This document shows positions 45,799 through 55,670 of a stretch of DNA of 64,000 bases, in pieces. The notes under the pieces are model-generated. The model searched no databases, was not told the DNA's origin, and saw nothing but the letters and a program-made list of their open reading frames with translations. A program made the position numbers and the translations under genes. Within the stretch, counting starts at the first letter, position 1. The number at the start of each line of letters is the position of its first letter. Source of the stretch: Mycolicibacterium helvum (GTDB lineage: Bacteria > Actinomycetota > Actinomycetes > Mycobacteriales > Mycobacteriaceae); contig NZ_AP022596.1 in assembly GCF_010731895.1 (NCBI RefSeq), positions 124,001 to 188,000 of the forward strand. Reading direction: 5' to 3'.

Positions 45799-46577
45799 AT
45801 GCCCTTCAGCGGAGTGACGTCGGCGTAGTCCCGGCCGACCCCGACGCTGATGTACTGCTCGTTGATCTCCGAATCGTTGGTCGGGTCGTAGTTCCACCAG
45901 CTACCCGTCCACGCCTGAATCCAGGCGTGACTCTGTCCGTCGACGGTGTCGCCGACCACCGCGTTGCGCCTGGGGTGCAGATATCCCGAGACGTAACGCG
46001 CTGGAATTCCCATGCCCCGCAATAAAATCAGAGTCAGGTGCGCGAAATCCTGGCAGACGCCCTTGCCCTCACGTAGTGCGTCGATGCCCGACGAGTGCAC
46101 CCCAGTGGTACCGGGAACGTATTCCAGTTCGCTATGCGCCCATTGAGCGGCCGCGATCACCGCTGCCTGCGGATCGTTCTCTTTCACGATGCGCTTGCCG
46201 ACCCGCTCGATCCGCCGGCTGGCCGGCGTGTAGTGCGTGGGGGTCAGTACCTCATCGAAACGGTCTCGCACCGCCTCGGAAGCCAGTTCCTTCCACGACA
46301 CTTCGCCCGTCGGAGCTTCCGGCTGCTCGGTCTCGACCACCGAGGACGCCGTCACCTCCAGCTCGGTGTGCGGCGCATGCAGGTCGAAAGCCGTTACCGC
46401 GGTGCCCCAATAGTCGACATAGCGATAGGACCGGGTGGCCGGAATGGTCTCGACACGGTTGAGGATGACGTTCTGCCGGGAATCCGAACGCGGCGTGAGT
46501 CGGGCTTCGTTGTAGGAGGCAGTAACCGGTGACTTGTAGGCGTACCCCGTCGCGTGCACAACCCGCATCCGCCACAT
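45738..46577 (-). CDS. Transglutaminase-like cysteine protease-fold protein
   Basis: It encodes 279 residues with an N-terminal beta domain (RVVHATGYAYKSPVTASYNE) and a transglutaminase core. The catalytic triad is Cys in GVCQDFAHL, His in SHAWIQAW, and Asp in NYDPTND. It starts immediately after the stop of the alpha-E gene (no gap), making a three-gene set with the alpha-E and ATP-grasp proteins, as in Rv2409c-Rv2411c. This set is widely conserved and predicted from comparative genomics to make or modify a peptide-like product. The actual substrate is not known. Confidence 0.9.
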   Translation of the reverse strand: MWRMRVVHATGYAYKSPVTASYNEARLTPRSDSRQNVILNRVETIPATRSYRYVDYWGTAVTAFDLHAPHTELEVTASSVVETEQPEAPTGEVSWKELASEAVRDRFDEVLTPTHYTPASRRIERVGKRIVKENDPQAAVIAAAQWAHSELEYVPGTTGVHSSGIDALREGKGVCQDFAHLTLILLRGMGIPARYVSGYLHPRRNAVVGDTVDGQSHAWIQAWTGSWWNYDPTNDSEINEQYISVGVGRDYADVTPLKGIYSGEGSTDLDVVVEVTRLA

Positions 46578-47555
46578 CTAGATCTCACCTTCCTCGATGA
46601 CCAACTCGGCGCCCTGCCCGGCATCCGACCACGCCACCCACGGCGCGGAGTGGAAGTACTGCAGCGCCACCGCTTCTCCAACATCACGACAGGTCTCTTG
46701 CAAACTGGCGAGCCGTTCTTCCAATGACTCGAGCAGCACCCCGGGCTGGATGAATTCCAGCTCGCTTCGGGCTCGCCCGAGCAGACGCTGCGCCTCGGCG
46801 GTGGACCCGATGCGGTTATGTGCGCGGTGCATCAGTTCGTCGAGACTGTGCTCGGCCAGCTTCAGCGAGTAGTAGATCGATCGCGGAAAAAGCCGGTCCA
46901 GCAACATGAATTCGACGACCCGGCTGGCGTCGAGCACACCGCGGTAGGTGCGCAGGTAGGTGTCGTGGGCACCAGCCGACCGCAGCACCGTCACCCACGC
47001 CGGCGAGGACGCACTGTCCCCGACGCGAGATAGCAACAGCCGCACCGTCATATCGACCCGCTCGATCGCCCGGCCGAGCACCAGGAAGCGGTAGCCGTCG
47101 TCGCGCGAGAGGGTTGAGTCGGCCAGCCCGGCGAACATCGCCGCCCGGCCCTCGATGAAGCTGAAGAACTCGTGCGGGCCCAGCCTGCGGGCCGCACGCT
47201 CGCGTTCGGCCAGCGCGTTGTAGGTGGTGTTCAGACACTCCCACATGTCGGTGGACGTGACTTCCCGTGCCGATCGGGCATTTTCGCGTGCTGCCGAGAT
47301 CGCGTCGACGATCGAGCAGCCGCCCTCCAGGTCGCGGCTGAACGCCACCAGATCGGTCAGTGACCACAGGTCGAGCTGGTGTTTGGGCGGCTCGATGCCC
47401 AGCACCTGCAACAGCACCCGGGAGGTGTGGTCGGGGTCGACACTGGAATCCTCGAGCAGCTGATGGACGGTGATGTCGAGAATGCGGGCGGTGTCGTCGG
47501 CCCGCTCGACATAGCGTCCGATCCAATAGAGCGCCTCGGCGTTACGGGCCAGCAT
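46578..47555 (-). CDS. Alpha-E domain protein
   Basis: It encodes 325 residues from ATG 47555, overlapping the stop of the ATP-grasp gene by one base; the open frame extends upstream in error. It is an all-helical alpha-E family protein with the N-terminal LARNAEALYWIGRYVERADD, a central RLGPHEFFSFIEGRAAMFAG, and a VLGRAIERVDMTVRLLLSRV segment. The family has no proven activity but always accompanies circularly permuted ATP-grasp enzymes and transglutaminases. It is cotranscribed with both here. Confidence 0.9.
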   Translation of the reverse strand: MLARNAEALYWIGRYVERADDTARILDITVHQLLEDSSVDPDHTSRVLLQVLGIEPPKHQLDLWSLTDLVAFSRDLEGGCSIVDAISAARENARSAREVTSTDMWECLNTTYNALAERERAARRLGPHEFFSFIEGRAAMFAGLADSTLSRDDGYRFLVLGRAIERVDMTVRLLLSRVGDSASSPAWVTVLRSAGAHDTYLRTYRGVLDASRVVEFMLLDRLFPRSIYYSLKLAEHSLDELMHRAHNRIGSTAEAQRLLGRARSELEFIQPGVLLESLEERLASLQETCRDVGEAVALQYFHSAPWVAWSDAGQGAELVIEEGEI

Positions 47556-49129
47556 CAGTGCATCACCTGCTGTTGCTGCTGCTGGTTCTGCTGTTGGCCT
47601 TGCTGTTGCTGACTGGAGGACTGTTCGGAGCCCTTCTCTGCGACCTGCGCCTTGGACGGTTTGGGGATCTTGCGGACGACCTCGGCGGCGCCAAGCTCGC
47701 GAGCGGCCACCGATGTGCGCGAGGCCAGCACCCAGGTGTCCTTGGACCCGCCGCCCTGACTGGAGTTGACCACCAGCGAGCCCTCGGTAAGGGCCACCCG
47801 GGTCAGCCCGCCGGGCAGCACCCACACCTGCTCGCCGTCGTTGACCGCGAACGGGCGCAGATCGACATGGCGTGGCGCCAAGGCATCGCCGACCTTGGTC
47901 GGCACCGTCGACAGCTGCACCACCGGCTGGGCGATCCAGCCGCGTGGATCGCCGATGACCTTCTTGCGAATGGTCGCCAGTTCCTTCTCGGAGGCGTCCG
48001 GGCCGAACACGATTCCGTAGCCGCCCGAGCCTTCGACCGGCTTGATCACCAGCTCGTCGAGGCGGTCGAGCACCTCTTCGCGTTCGGTGTCGAGCCAGCA
48101 GCGCAATGTGTCGACGTTGGCCAGCAACGGCTTCTCGCCGAGGTAGTACTCGATGATGGTCGGCACGTAGGTGTAGACGAGCTTGTCGTCGCCGACGCCG
48201 TTACCCACCGCGCTGGAGATCACGACGTTGCCGGCGCGCGCGGCATTGAGGAGGCCCGCGACTCCCAGCACGGAGTCGGGCCGGAATTGCATCGGATCGA
48301 GGAAGTCGTCATCGATGCGGCGGTAGATGACGTCGACCTGACGTTCGCCCTCGGTGGTGCGCATGTAGACGACGTTGTCGCGGCAGAACAGGTCGCGGCC
48401 CTCGACCAGTTCGACGCCCATCTGCCGGGCCAGCAGGGAATGCTCGAAGTAGGCGGAGTTGAACGGGCCCGGAGTGAGGACGACGACGGTGGGGTCGGCC
48501 TCATTGGTGGCGGCGGCGTTGCGCAGCGCCCGCAGCAGATGTGACGAGTAGTCGCCGACGGCGCGCACCCGATGGGTGGCGAACAGGTTCGGGAAGACCC
48601 GGGCCATGGTCCGCCGGTTCTCCATGACGTAGGAGACACCGGACGGGGACCGCAGGTTGTCCTCGAGCACCCGGAAGGTGCCCTGGGCGTCGCGAACCAG
48701 GTCGATGCCGGCGACGTGGATACGCACACCGTTGGGCGGGTTGATCCCGGCGGCTTGCCGGTGGAAGTGCTCGCAGGAGGTGACCAACCGGCGCGGGATG
48801 ACCCCGTCGCGCAGGATCTCCTGGTCGCCGTAAATGTCGTCGAGGTACATCTCCAGCGCTTTGACCCGCTGGGTGATGCCGCGTTCCAGCCGGGACCATT
48901 CGGCGGCAGAGATGACGCGGGGCACCAGGTCCAGCGGAAAGGGCCGCTCCTGGCCGGACAGCGAGAAGGTGATGCCCTGGTCGATGAAGGCGCGGCCCAA
49001 CGCCTCGGCCCTGGCCTCGAGCTCCTCGGCGTCGGACGGGGCAAGCTCGGCGAAGATGCCTTTATACGGCCCGCGGACGTTGCCCTGATTGTCGAACATC
49101 TCGTCGAAGGCTTTGGCGTAGGAGCCCAT
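47555..49129 (-). CDS. Circularly permuted ATP-grasp protein with glutamine-rich tail
   Basis: It encodes 524 residues from ATG 49129 (MGSYAKAFDEMFDNQGNVRG). The circularly permuted ATP-grasp core has IDLVRDAQGTFRVLEDNLRS, DELVIKPVEGSGGYGIVFG and RPFAVNDGEQVWVLPGGLTR. It probably forms an acid-amine bond using ATP, on an unknown peptide-like substrate, together with the alpha-E and transglutaminase proteins downstream. The last 30 residues are an unusual poly-Gln tail beginning near SEQSSSQQQQGQQQ, encoded by CAG/CAA repeats. The conserved backbone position is that of Rv2411c. Confidence 0.9.
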   Translation of the reverse strand: MGSYAKAFDEMFDNQGNVRGPYKGIFAELAPSDAEELEARAEALGRAFIDQGITFSLSGQERPFPLDLVPRVISAAEWSRLERGITQRVKALEMYLDDIYGDQEILRDGVIPRRLVTSCEHFHRQAAGINPPNGVRIHVAGIDLVRDAQGTFRVLEDNLRSPSGVSYVMENRRTMARVFPNLFATHRVRAVGDYSSHLLRALRNAAATNEADPTVVVLTPGPFNSAYFEHSLLARQMGVELVEGRDLFCRDNVVYMRTTEGERQVDVIYRRIDDDFLDPMQFRPDSVLGVAGLLNAARAGNVVISSAVGNGVGDDKLVYTYVPTIIEYYLGEKPLLANVDTLRCWLDTEREEVLDRLDELVIKPVEGSGGYGIVFGPDASEKELATIRKKVIGDPRGWIAQPVVQLSTVPTKVGDALAPRHVDLRPFAVNDGEQVWVLPGGLTRVALTEGSLVVNSSQGGGSKDTWVLASRTSVAARELGAAEVVRKIPKPSKAQVAEKGSEQSSSQQQQGQQQNQQQQQQVMH

Positions 49130-49385
49130 GGCGTTGTAGCCGCCGAAGATATGGTCATGTCGGCGCGGCTGTCGCGAACCGTTACGTGACGTCCGACTGG
49201 CTTCCGAAGGCAGGGTACGAAGGCTCACCCGACACATGCTGCCCCAATCTCGCCGTTTCGGCAGGCCAGTGAGCTCCGCTTTGGGAGATTGAACCCCTAA
49301 CTGGTACCCTGAGCAGTCGCTGCACGAGGGCCCGTCGGCCCCTGCAAGACCGAGACCCCCAAGCTTGAAGACGAGGAACTAACGC

Positions 49386-49646
49386 GTGGCCAACATCAAG
49401 TCGCAGGAAAAGCGGATCCGCACCAACGAGCGGCGCCGTGTGCGCAACAAGTCGGTGAAGAGCTCGCTTCACACGGCGATCCGCGGGTTCCGCGAGGCAG
49501 CTGCCGGTGGCGACAAGGACAAGGCCGCCGAGTTGCTGGCGTCGACCAGCCGCAAGCTGGACAAGGCTGCCAGCAAGGGTGTCATCCACAAGAACCAGGC
49601 AGCCAACAAGAAGTCTGCGCTGGCTCAGGCCTTCAACAAGATCTGA
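49386..49646 (+). CDS. rpsT: 30S ribosomal protein S20
   Basis: It encodes 86 residues from a GTG start ([20 protein letters not shown]), a full-length S20 with the Lys/Arg-rich helices that bind 16S rRNA near the base of the 30S body, and the C-terminal [14 protein letters not shown]. The 256-bp leader (49130-49385) is shared with the divergent ATP-grasp gene and should carry its promoter. Its stop codon abuts the stop of holA, with no gap for a terminator between them. Confidence 0.98.
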   Translation: MANIKSQEKRIRTNERRRVRNKSVKSSLHTAIRGFREAAAGGDKDKAAELLASTSRKLDKAASKGVIHKNQAANKKSALAQAFNKI

Positions 49647-50621
49647 TCAATCCCGGCCGCTGCCGGCGGCCAGGTGCGCGACCTTGCGCACCGCATCCTC
49701 AAGGGCGTAGTCGGCATCAGCCGCTACGCCTTTGACGTCTGCGTTCAGCGCCGCCACCAGCCGCATCGCCGTAGCCACCTTGTCGCGCGACCAGCGCCGC
49801 GACTGTTTCTGCGCCTTCTGGATGCGCCAGGGCGGCATTCCCAGCTCACCGGCCAGCCGGTAGGGATCGCCCGACAGCGGGGCCACCCGCGCGATTGTGT
49901 GCAATGCCTCGGCCAGCGCGTCGGCCAGGACGACATGCGGGACGCCGGCCATCATCGCCCACCGCAGCGCTTCGGCCGACCCGGCGATATCGCCCACCAC
50001 GGCCTTGTCGGCGATTTCGAACCCGGTGACCTCCGCCTTGCCGCTGTGATAGCGCCGGACCGCGACGGCGTCGATCTGGCCATCGGTGTCGGCGACCAGC
50101 TGCGAGCAGGCCGCTGCGAGTTCTCGGATATCGGAGCCGACGGCGTCGAGCAATGCGGTGACCGTGTCGTCGGCGACCTTGATCTTCAGTGCGCGGAACT
50201 CGGCGCGCACGAAGTCGGCCCGTTCGGCGGCCTTGGTGATCTTGGCGCAGGGATGCACCTGGGCGCCGAGCTTCTTCAGCTGATCAGCCAGCGCCTTGGC
50301 ACGCCCGCCGCCGGTGTGCACGACCGCCAGCACGGTGCCGGGCGGCAGGTCCGCGGCCGCCGTGGCGATCAGCCCGACAGCATCCTTGCCGGCTTCGGCG
50401 GCCGACTCGAGCACCACCACCCGCTCGTCGGCGAACAGCGAAGGGCTGAGCAGTTCGGCCAGCTCGTTGACCGAGACCTCGCCGGCGCGCAACCGGTCGA
50501 CCGGGACGTCGGCGTTGCCCGCCATGGCGCGGGCGGCCCGCAGCACCTCGGAGATGGCGCGGTCGACGAGAAGCTCCTCGTCACCCAGGATCAGATGCAG
50601 GCCCGCCGTCTCGCTCACCAC
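49647..50621 (-). CDS. holA: DNA polymerase III subunit delta
   Basis: It encodes 324 residues from GTG 50621. The protein has the delta-subunit pattern: [20 protein letters not shown] at the N terminus (clamp-interacting region), a central [19 protein letters not shown] helix, and a C-terminal [16 protein letters not shown] collar segment. It is the part of the clamp loader that opens the beta sliding clamp. Its 5' end overlaps comEC by 41 bp, and it is convergent with rpsT. Confidence 0.93.
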   Translation of the reverse strand: MVSETAGLHLILGDEELLVDRAISEVLRAARAMAGNADVPVDRLRAGEVSVNELAELLSPSLFADERVVVLESAAEAGKDAVGLIATAAADLPPGTVLAVVHTGGGRAKALADQLKKLGAQVHPCAKITKAAERADFVRAEFRALKIKVADDTVTALLDAVGSDIRELAAACSQLVADTDGQIDAVAVRRYHSGKAEVTGFEIADKAVVGDIAGSAEALRWAMMAGVPHVVLADALAEALHTIARVAPLSGDPYRLAGELGMPPWRIQKAQKQSRRWSRDKVATAMRLVAALNADVKGVAADADYALEDAVRKVAHLAAGSGRD

Positions 50622-52110
50622 CCGATCGTTTCACGACCGGCCGACAGCGGCTGACACCGACCTTGATCCACCGCCACAGCACCACGACGGCCAGCGTCGT
50701 TGCGGCGACGGTCACGACCCCAGCGAGCCCGGAGGGCACCGACAGCGCGGCACCGGGCACCCCCGCAGCCGTCGACGCGACGTGCAGCAGCCACCACAGC
50801 TCGGGGCCGGTGAAACGGATCAGCAGCCCGGCGGCCGGCGGCATGAGCCAGCACATCGCCGCCGCGGCGGTGCCCAGGACGGTGATCGGTGGAATCACCA
50901 CAGCGACAGCCAGGTTGGCGAGTACTCCGACCACGCTCAGGCGCCCGGAGATCGCCGCGACCAGCGGCGCGGTGACCAGTTGGGCGGCCAGCGCGATGCA
51001 GACCGCCTCCGCTAGCGGTTTCGGCCAGCCGTGAGCGATCAGCCGCGCCGCCCAGCCCGGCGCCAGCACGACGAGTGCGGCCGTGGCTGATACTGACAGC
51101 GCGAAGCCGGCGTCGACCGCCAATTGCGGCGCGACGATGAGCAATCCGAGGACGGTGGCCGCCAGCACCGGAATGGCTTGGCGCCTGCGGGCACTCACGA
51201 TGGCCACCAGCGCGATGGCGCCCATCACCGCAGCGCGCAACACGCTGGCAGTCGGCTGCACGACGAAGACGAACACCATCAGCGCCACCGCCGCCAGACC
51301 GACCGCTGCGCGCGGTCCGACCAAGCCTGCCGACAGCAGTACCGTGCCGCAGACGATCGTGACGTTGGCACCGGATACGGCGGTCAAGTGGGTGAGCCCG
51401 GCTGTGCGGAATTGCGCTGTGGTGGTGCCACTTACGGCGGAAGTGTCACCCAGAACCAGCCCGGGCAGGATGGCGGCCTGATCGGCCGGCAGCACATCGC
51501 GGGACACTTCCGCGAAGCGCACGCGCACCGCCCGCGCTGCGCGCTGTAGCGGCGAGGCCCGGCCCAGCGTTGGCTCACCGGTGGCGTTGAGCATCGCCAC
51601 CGTCAGGTCGTGCCGGGACGGGCGGGTGATCCGCGCCCTGAATCGGGCCGGCTGGCCTGCCATCAGCTCGCTGAAGCCCGACATCGACGCGAAGACAACA
51701 ACGGTGCCCGATAGTTCGGTGCCGTTCAGCTCGGCCAACGAGCCGCGGAACATCAGCCGGCCACTGCCCAGCGGCCGGGGGTCTTCGGTCGGTGTCACAG
51801 TCACCGTGGCCACGGTGCCGAATCGTTGCGTGATGGGGTGGCCGCTGACGGCGGCGCTGCGCATCGTCGCCACCAGTGCGAAACCCGCTCCCACAACCGC
51901 GGTGCCGATCACCGCGACGGCGGCCGTCCGCAATACCGGCCGGGCGTGGCCATACCATCGGGCCAGCGCTACCCAGCCGAGCCCGACGGCCGCGCAGACC
52001 GCAGCCAGCAGCGGCCCGATCGGCCAGGTGATACCCGCTGCGGTGACCGCCCAGGCGGCCAGGGCCGCAGGCACCAACCGCAGATCCAGGCGTGCGGGCG
52101 CATCGATCAC
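50581..52110 (-). CDS. comEC: ComEC/Rec2-family membrane protein
   Basis: It encodes 509 residues with about ten hydrophobic segments. The ComEC competence core is recognisable by [10 protein letters not shown] and [20 protein letters not shown]. The metallo-beta-lactamase domain found at the C terminus of Bacillus ComEC is absent, as is common in mycobacteria, so it ends soon after the last helix with an Arg/Lys-rich tail. It is predicted to form a DNA-translocating channel. comEA lies upstream (4-bp overlap) and holA downstream (41-bp overlap). Natural competence is not known in the group. Confidence 0.9.
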   Translation of the reverse strand: MIDAPARLDLRLVPAALAAWAVTAAGITWPIGPLLAAVCAAVGLGWVALARWYGHARPVLRTAAVAVIGTAVVGAGFALVATMRSAAVSGHPITQRFGTVATVTVTPTEDPRPLGSGRLMFRGSLAELNGTELSGTVVVFASMSGFSELMAGQPARFRARITRPSRHDLTVAMLNATGEPTLGRASPLQRAARAVRVRFAEVSRDVLPADQAAILPGLVLGDTSAVSGTTTAQFRTAGLTHLTAVSGANVTIVCGTVLLSAGLVGPRAAVGLAAVALMVFVFVVQPTASVLRAAVMGAIALVAIVSARRRQAIPVLAATVLGLLIVAPQLAVDAGFALSVSATAALVVLAPGWAARLIAHGWPKPLAEAVCIALAAQLVTAPLVAAISGRLSVVGVLANLAVAVVIPPITVLGTAAAAMCWLMPPAAGLLIRFTGPELWWLLHVASTAAGVPGAALSVPSGLAGVVTVAATTLAVVVLWRWIKVGVSRCRPVVKRSGGERDGGPASDPG

Positions 52111-52910
52111 ACCCGCACCAGCGCGCGCAGCTTGTCCAGCCGCGCCGGGCCGATGCCGTCGACATCGCCGAGTTGGTCGACGCTGCTGAACTTTCCGTTG
52201 GTGTCACGCCAAGCCACGATCGCGGCGGCCGTCACGGGTCCGACGCCGGGCAGTGCGTCGAGTTGGTCGACGGTGGCGGTGTTCAGGTCGATAGGTTCGG
52301 CTGGTGCCGCCTTCCCCGGCGCTGCCGGTGAAGTGGAGGCGGTCGAGGCTCCCCCACTGACCGAGCTACCCAGCGCAGTCGGTTGGCCCGCCGGGGTGCC
52401 GATGCCGACCACGATCTGCTCGCCGTCGGTGAGATGGCGGGCCAGGTTCAGCCCGAGCGTGTCGGCACCGTCGATGGTGCCGCCGGCGGCCGATACCGCG
52501 TCGGCGATCCGGGCGCCGGGGGCCAGCGTCACCAGGCCTGGTTTGGTGACCAGCCCGACGACACTGACGACGACCGGTTGATTGGCATCCGGGCTGGGCC
52601 GCGCGGACGCCGAGGACACCATCTCCACCGGCGGGAGTTTGGCCGACACGACGGGCGGTGGATCGTCGCGCATCAGGGTGAACACCGTGACGAGCACGGC
52701 GACAACGGCGATCACGGCCAGTGCAATGCCGCCGGAGCGGCCCGGGTCGGCCCGGATCGCAGCCAGCCAGCCACGTTGGGCGTGCCCGTCGGGAATCCAG
52801 CTCGGTACCGGAACCTCCTCGGCATCCTCGTCGCCGGCGGGCACGGCGTCACTCGCTTCGCCGGGGTGCAGGCGGCGGTGCAGGCTGGCGAACGGCTGCT
52901 CGGTGCGCAT
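52107..52910 (-). CDS. comEA: ComEA-like helix-hairpin-helix DNA-binding protein
   Basis: It encodes 267 residues. An N-terminal cytoplasmic segment is followed by one membrane helix (GGIALAVIAVVAVLVTVFTL, about 60-80), an SLBB-type domain (VVVSVVGLVTKPGLVTLAPG), a Thr/Ser/Ala linker, and two helix-hairpin-helix motifs at the C terminus (DLNTATVDQLDALPGVGPVT and DQLGDVDGIGPARLDKLRAL). It binds DNA outside the membrane in competence systems. It overlaps comEC by ATGA. Confidence 0.92.
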   Translation of the reverse strand: MRTEQPFASLHRRLHPGEASDAVPAGDEDAEEVPVPSWIPDGHAQRGWLAAIRADPGRSGGIALAVIAVVAVLVTVFTLMRDDPPPVVSAKLPPVEMVSSASARPSPDANQPVVVSVVGLVTKPGLVTLAPGARIADAVSAAGGTIDGADTLGLNLARHLTDGEQIVVGIGTPAGQPTALGSSVSGGASTASTSPAAPGKAAPAEPIDLNTATVDQLDALPGVGPVTAAAIVAWRDTNGKFSSVDQLGDVDGIGPARLDKLRALVRV

Positions 52911-53112
52911 GCCGCGACGGTAGGTCCCCGCCGGGACGGCGTCCGCTCATCCGGGTGCGCCACAGCCGACCCTGTGGATGAAGTCGGGCCTGTGGATAGC
53001 GGCGTCGATGTTCCAACCGCCCGGTCCGTCGTCTGGTGAGACATCACCTACCGAGAGCGCGGTCCGCGGTGATAGACCCGTCAGGAGTATTCGCCAGCTG
53101 AGGAGGGCTTCC

Positions 53113-54168
53113 ATGACCGCCACCGCCGACCGCCCCATTCGGGTGATCCAGTGGACCACCGGCAATATCGGCCGCCGGTCGCTGCACGCGATCATCAGCA
53201 GGCCGGATCTGGAGCTGGTCGGGGTGTACGCCCATGGCACCGACAAGCTCGGCGTCGATGCCGCCGAGCTGTCCGGCTGGCCCGAGCCCACCGGGATCAC
53301 GGCCACCAACGATATCGACGCGCTGCTGGCGACCAAGCCGGACGCCTGCTGCTACAACCCCCTGTGGCCCAGCGTGGACGAGTTGGTGCGCTTGCTCGAA
53401 GCCGGGGTCAACGTGTGTTCGTCGGCGGCCTGGATCACCGGCGGCAAGCAGACACCCGAGGACCTGGCCCGGATTCGAAAGGCCTGCGAACAAGGCAATT
53501 CGACGATCTTCGGCAGTGGCGCCCACCCCGGGATGACGAACATGGTCGGCATGGTGCTGTCCGGTTCCTGCGAACGTGTCGACGAGATCCGCATCACCGA
53601 GTCGGTGGATTGTTCGACCTACGAATCGGCGGGCACCCAGTCCGCGATGGGGTTCGGCTGTGCCCCGGACACCCCGGGGCTGGAGGAAAGCGTGCGCCAG
53701 GAAAGCGAGGTGTTCGCCGAGTCGGCGGCGATGATGGCCGACGCGATCGGCGCCAAGCTCGACCGGATGACGTTCGATGTCACGTTCACCACCGCGACCG
53801 GCGACAGCGACCTCGGATTCATGACGATCCCGGAGGGCACCGTCGGCGGCGTGTACGGCTACCACCGCGGCTGGGTTGGGGACCGCAATGTGGTCAGCGT
53901 GGGCTTCAACTGGATCATGGGCAATCACGTCGTGCCGCCCAAGCCGCTCGAGCATGGCCACGTCATCCAGGTCTTCGGGGTGCCCAACATGCGCACGGTG
54001 CTGCATTGCCTGCCACCCAAGAACTGGCCCGAGCCCGGGTTCATGGGGTTGGGGATGATCTACACCGCCATGCCGGTGACCAACGCCGTGCCCGCGGTGG
54101 TCGCCGCGGCGCCGGGCATCGTGACGCTGGCCGACCTGCCCCCGGTGACCGGACGCTTTTCAGGGTGA
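53113..54168 (+). CDS. DapB-like NAD(P)-binding dehydrogenase
   Basis: It encodes 351 residues from ATG 53113 with AGGAGG upstream. The N-terminal Rossmann motif is IRVIQWTTGNIGRRSLHAI, and the rest resembles the dihydrodipicolinate reductase / 2,4-diaminopentanoate dehydrogenase-like proteins common in mycobacteria (GSGAHPGMTNMVGMVLSG; NHVVPPKPLEHGHVIQVFGV). The substrate is unknown. It diverges from comEA, and GGTGA-GACA-TCACC at 53035-53048 is a possible operator. It lies just before a YceI gene. Confidence 0.83.
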   Translation: MTATADRPIRVIQWTTGNIGRRSLHAIISRPDLELVGVYAHGTDKLGVDAAELSGWPEPTGITATNDIDALLATKPDACCYNPLWPSVDELVRLLEAGVNVCSSAAWITGGKQTPEDLARIRKACEQGNSTIFGSGAHPGMTNMVGMVLSGSCERVDEIRITESVDCSTYESAGTQSAMGFGCAPDTPGLEESVRQESEVFAESAAMMADAIGAKLDRMTFDVTFTTATGDSDLGFMTIPEGTVGGVYGYHRGWVGDRNVVSVGFNWIMGNHVVPPKPLEHGHVIQVFGVPNMRTVLHCLPPKNWPEPGFMGLGMIYTAMPVTNAVPAVVAAAPGIVTLADLPPVTGRFSG

Positions 54169-54265
54169 GTTCACCGGGCGGGAATTAATCCGGACCGCAG
54201 TCCGGTTGCTTGAGCTGAAGTGCTGGACATCGGGTCCGGCACGCCCGGATCAAGGAGACCCCCCG

Positions 54266-54817
54266 ATGACCGCACCGGCTCAGACCACCGATCTCAGCGC
54301 AGGAACCTGGGCGATCGACCCCGCCCACTCGTCGATCAGCTTCTCGGTACGCCACCTCGTCGTCAGCAAGGTCCGCGGCACCTTCGGCACGTTCAGCGGC
54401 GCTATTACCGTAGCGACCGATGGCACCCCGTCGGTGACTGCCGAGATCGACGTCGCCTCGGTACACTCCGGCAACGACCAGCGCGATGCCCACCTGCGGG
54501 CGGCCGACTTCTTCGATGTCGAGAAGTACCCCACCGCCACCTTCGTGTCCACGTCGGTGACCCCGGACGGCGAGGACTACCGACTGGAGGGCGACTTCAC
54601 CCTCAAGGGCGTGACCCGACCGGTGAGCCTGGCCCTACAGTTCAACGGGGTGAATCCCGGCATGGGGCACGGCGCGGTCGCAGGCTTCGAGGCGTCGGTG
54701 GTGTTGAACCGCAAGGACTTTGGCATCGACATCGACATGCCACTGGAGACCGGTGGCGCAGTGGTCGGCGACAAGGTCACCATCACCCTCGAGATCGAAG
54801 CGCTCAAGCAGGCGTGA
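54266..54817 (+). CDS. YceI-family lipocalin-like protein
   Basis: It encodes 183 residues from ATG 54266 (AAGGAG upstream). The YceI fold is seen from GTWAIDPAHSSISFSVRHLV through GTFGTFSGAITVATDGTPSV, RDAHLRAADFFDVEKYPTAT to a C-terminal VGDKVTITLEIEALKQ. YceI proteins bind isoprenoid or amphiphilic ligands in a beta-barrel. There is no signal peptide, so it is likely cytosolic, as in other actinobacteria. Its last 14 bp overlap the convergent degV gene. Confidence 0.92.
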   Translation: MTAPAQTTDLSAGTWAIDPAHSSISFSVRHLVVSKVRGTFGTFSGAITVATDGTPSVTAEIDVASVHSGNDQRDAHLRAADFFDVEKYPTATFVSTSVTPDGEDYRLEGDFTLKGVTRPVSLALQFNGVNPGMGHGAVAGFEASVVLNRKDFGIDIDMPLETGGAVVGDKVTITLEIEALKQA

Positions 54818-55667
54818 GCGGAGTGGGCGGGGTGGGATCGACGGCGACGACGATTCCCACCGCGCCGGCGCCGACGTGCACACCGAGTACCGGGCCCAGG
54901 TCGGCGATGACGGCATCCCCGCAGCCAGGCAGGGCGGCGGCCAGCGTGGCAGCCAATTCTGCGGCAACGGTCGGATTGTCGATGTGATGGACGGCGAGCG
55001 ATGCTCGCTGCTCCCCCACCACCTCAAGCACCTGCTCGACCATCGCCGCTTGCGCTTTGGATGCGGTGCGCACCCGCTGAGCCAGCACCAGCCGACCCTG
55101 CTCGTCGATGCGCAGCAGTGGCTTGAGGGCCAGCGCGGTGCCGAGCCATGACGCGGCGGTGCCGATCCGGCCGCTACGCCGCAGGTTGTCCAGACGCTGG
55201 ACGACAACGTAGGCACGCACCCGGGAGACTGCTGATTCCGCCTCGGCAACAACGGTTTCCAGGTCCGCACCTGCGACGGCAGCACGGGCGGCGGCCACTG
55301 CGACGAACCCGGTGCCCATCGCGGTCGACTTCGAGTCGACCACCCGCACGGCCCCGCCGAACTCGCGCGCCGCGTATTCGGCAGCACCCAGTGTGCTCGA
55401 GAGTTCGCCGGAGATATGCACGGCCACCACGCCGTCACCGCCGCTGTCGCGCAACGCGTCCCGGTAGGTTGCGGCGAGTTCGCTCGGGGTGGCGCCCGCG
55501 GTCGTCACGTGTCCGCGCTGGTACAGATCGGCTGGCACGGCGTCGACACCGTCGCGCAGGTCGCGACCGTCGACGAGTATGTGCAGCGGCACAACGCGGA
55601 TATCGCCGGCGCGGACCTCATCGGCCCGCAGCCGCGCCGACGAGTCGGTGACCACGACGACGGCCAT
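54804..55667 (-). CDS. DegV-family fatty-acid-binding protein
   Basis: It encodes 287 residues. The N terminus VVVVTDSSARLRADEV and the segment RGHVTTAGATPSELAATYRD are characteristic of the DegV family, which binds fatty acids; in Gram-positive bacteria such proteins can present them to a fatty-acid kinase. Later segments VVDSKSTAMGTGFVAVAAAR and LDNLRRSGRIGTAASWLGTA fit. It follows octT by three bases and corresponds to Rv2417c. Confidence 0.9.
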   Translation of the reverse strand: MAVVVVTDSSARLRADEVRAGDIRVVPLHILVDGRDLRDGVDAVPADLYQRGHVTTAGATPSELAATYRDALRDSGGDGVVAVHISGELSSTLGAAEYAAREFGGAVRVVDSKSTAMGTGFVAVAAARAAVAGADLETVVAEAESAVSRVRAYVVVQRLDNLRRSGRIGTAASWLGTALALKPLLRIDEQGRLVLAQRVRTASKAQAAMVEQVLEVVGEQRASLAVHHIDNPTVAAELAATLAAALPGCGDAVIADLGPVLGVHVGAGAVGIVVAVDPTPPTPLTPA

Positions 55668-55670
55668 GGG

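Noticed and set aside
47558..48544. Plus-strand open frame with poly-Leu start opposite the ATP-grasp gene
   Set aside because: It mirrors the glutamine repeats of the real minus-strand gene and has no recognisable domain.
50581..52110. ComEC truncated for lack of the metallo-beta-lactamase domain
   Set aside because: Mycobacterial ComEC proteins commonly end here, and the gene is coupled normally to comEA and holA.
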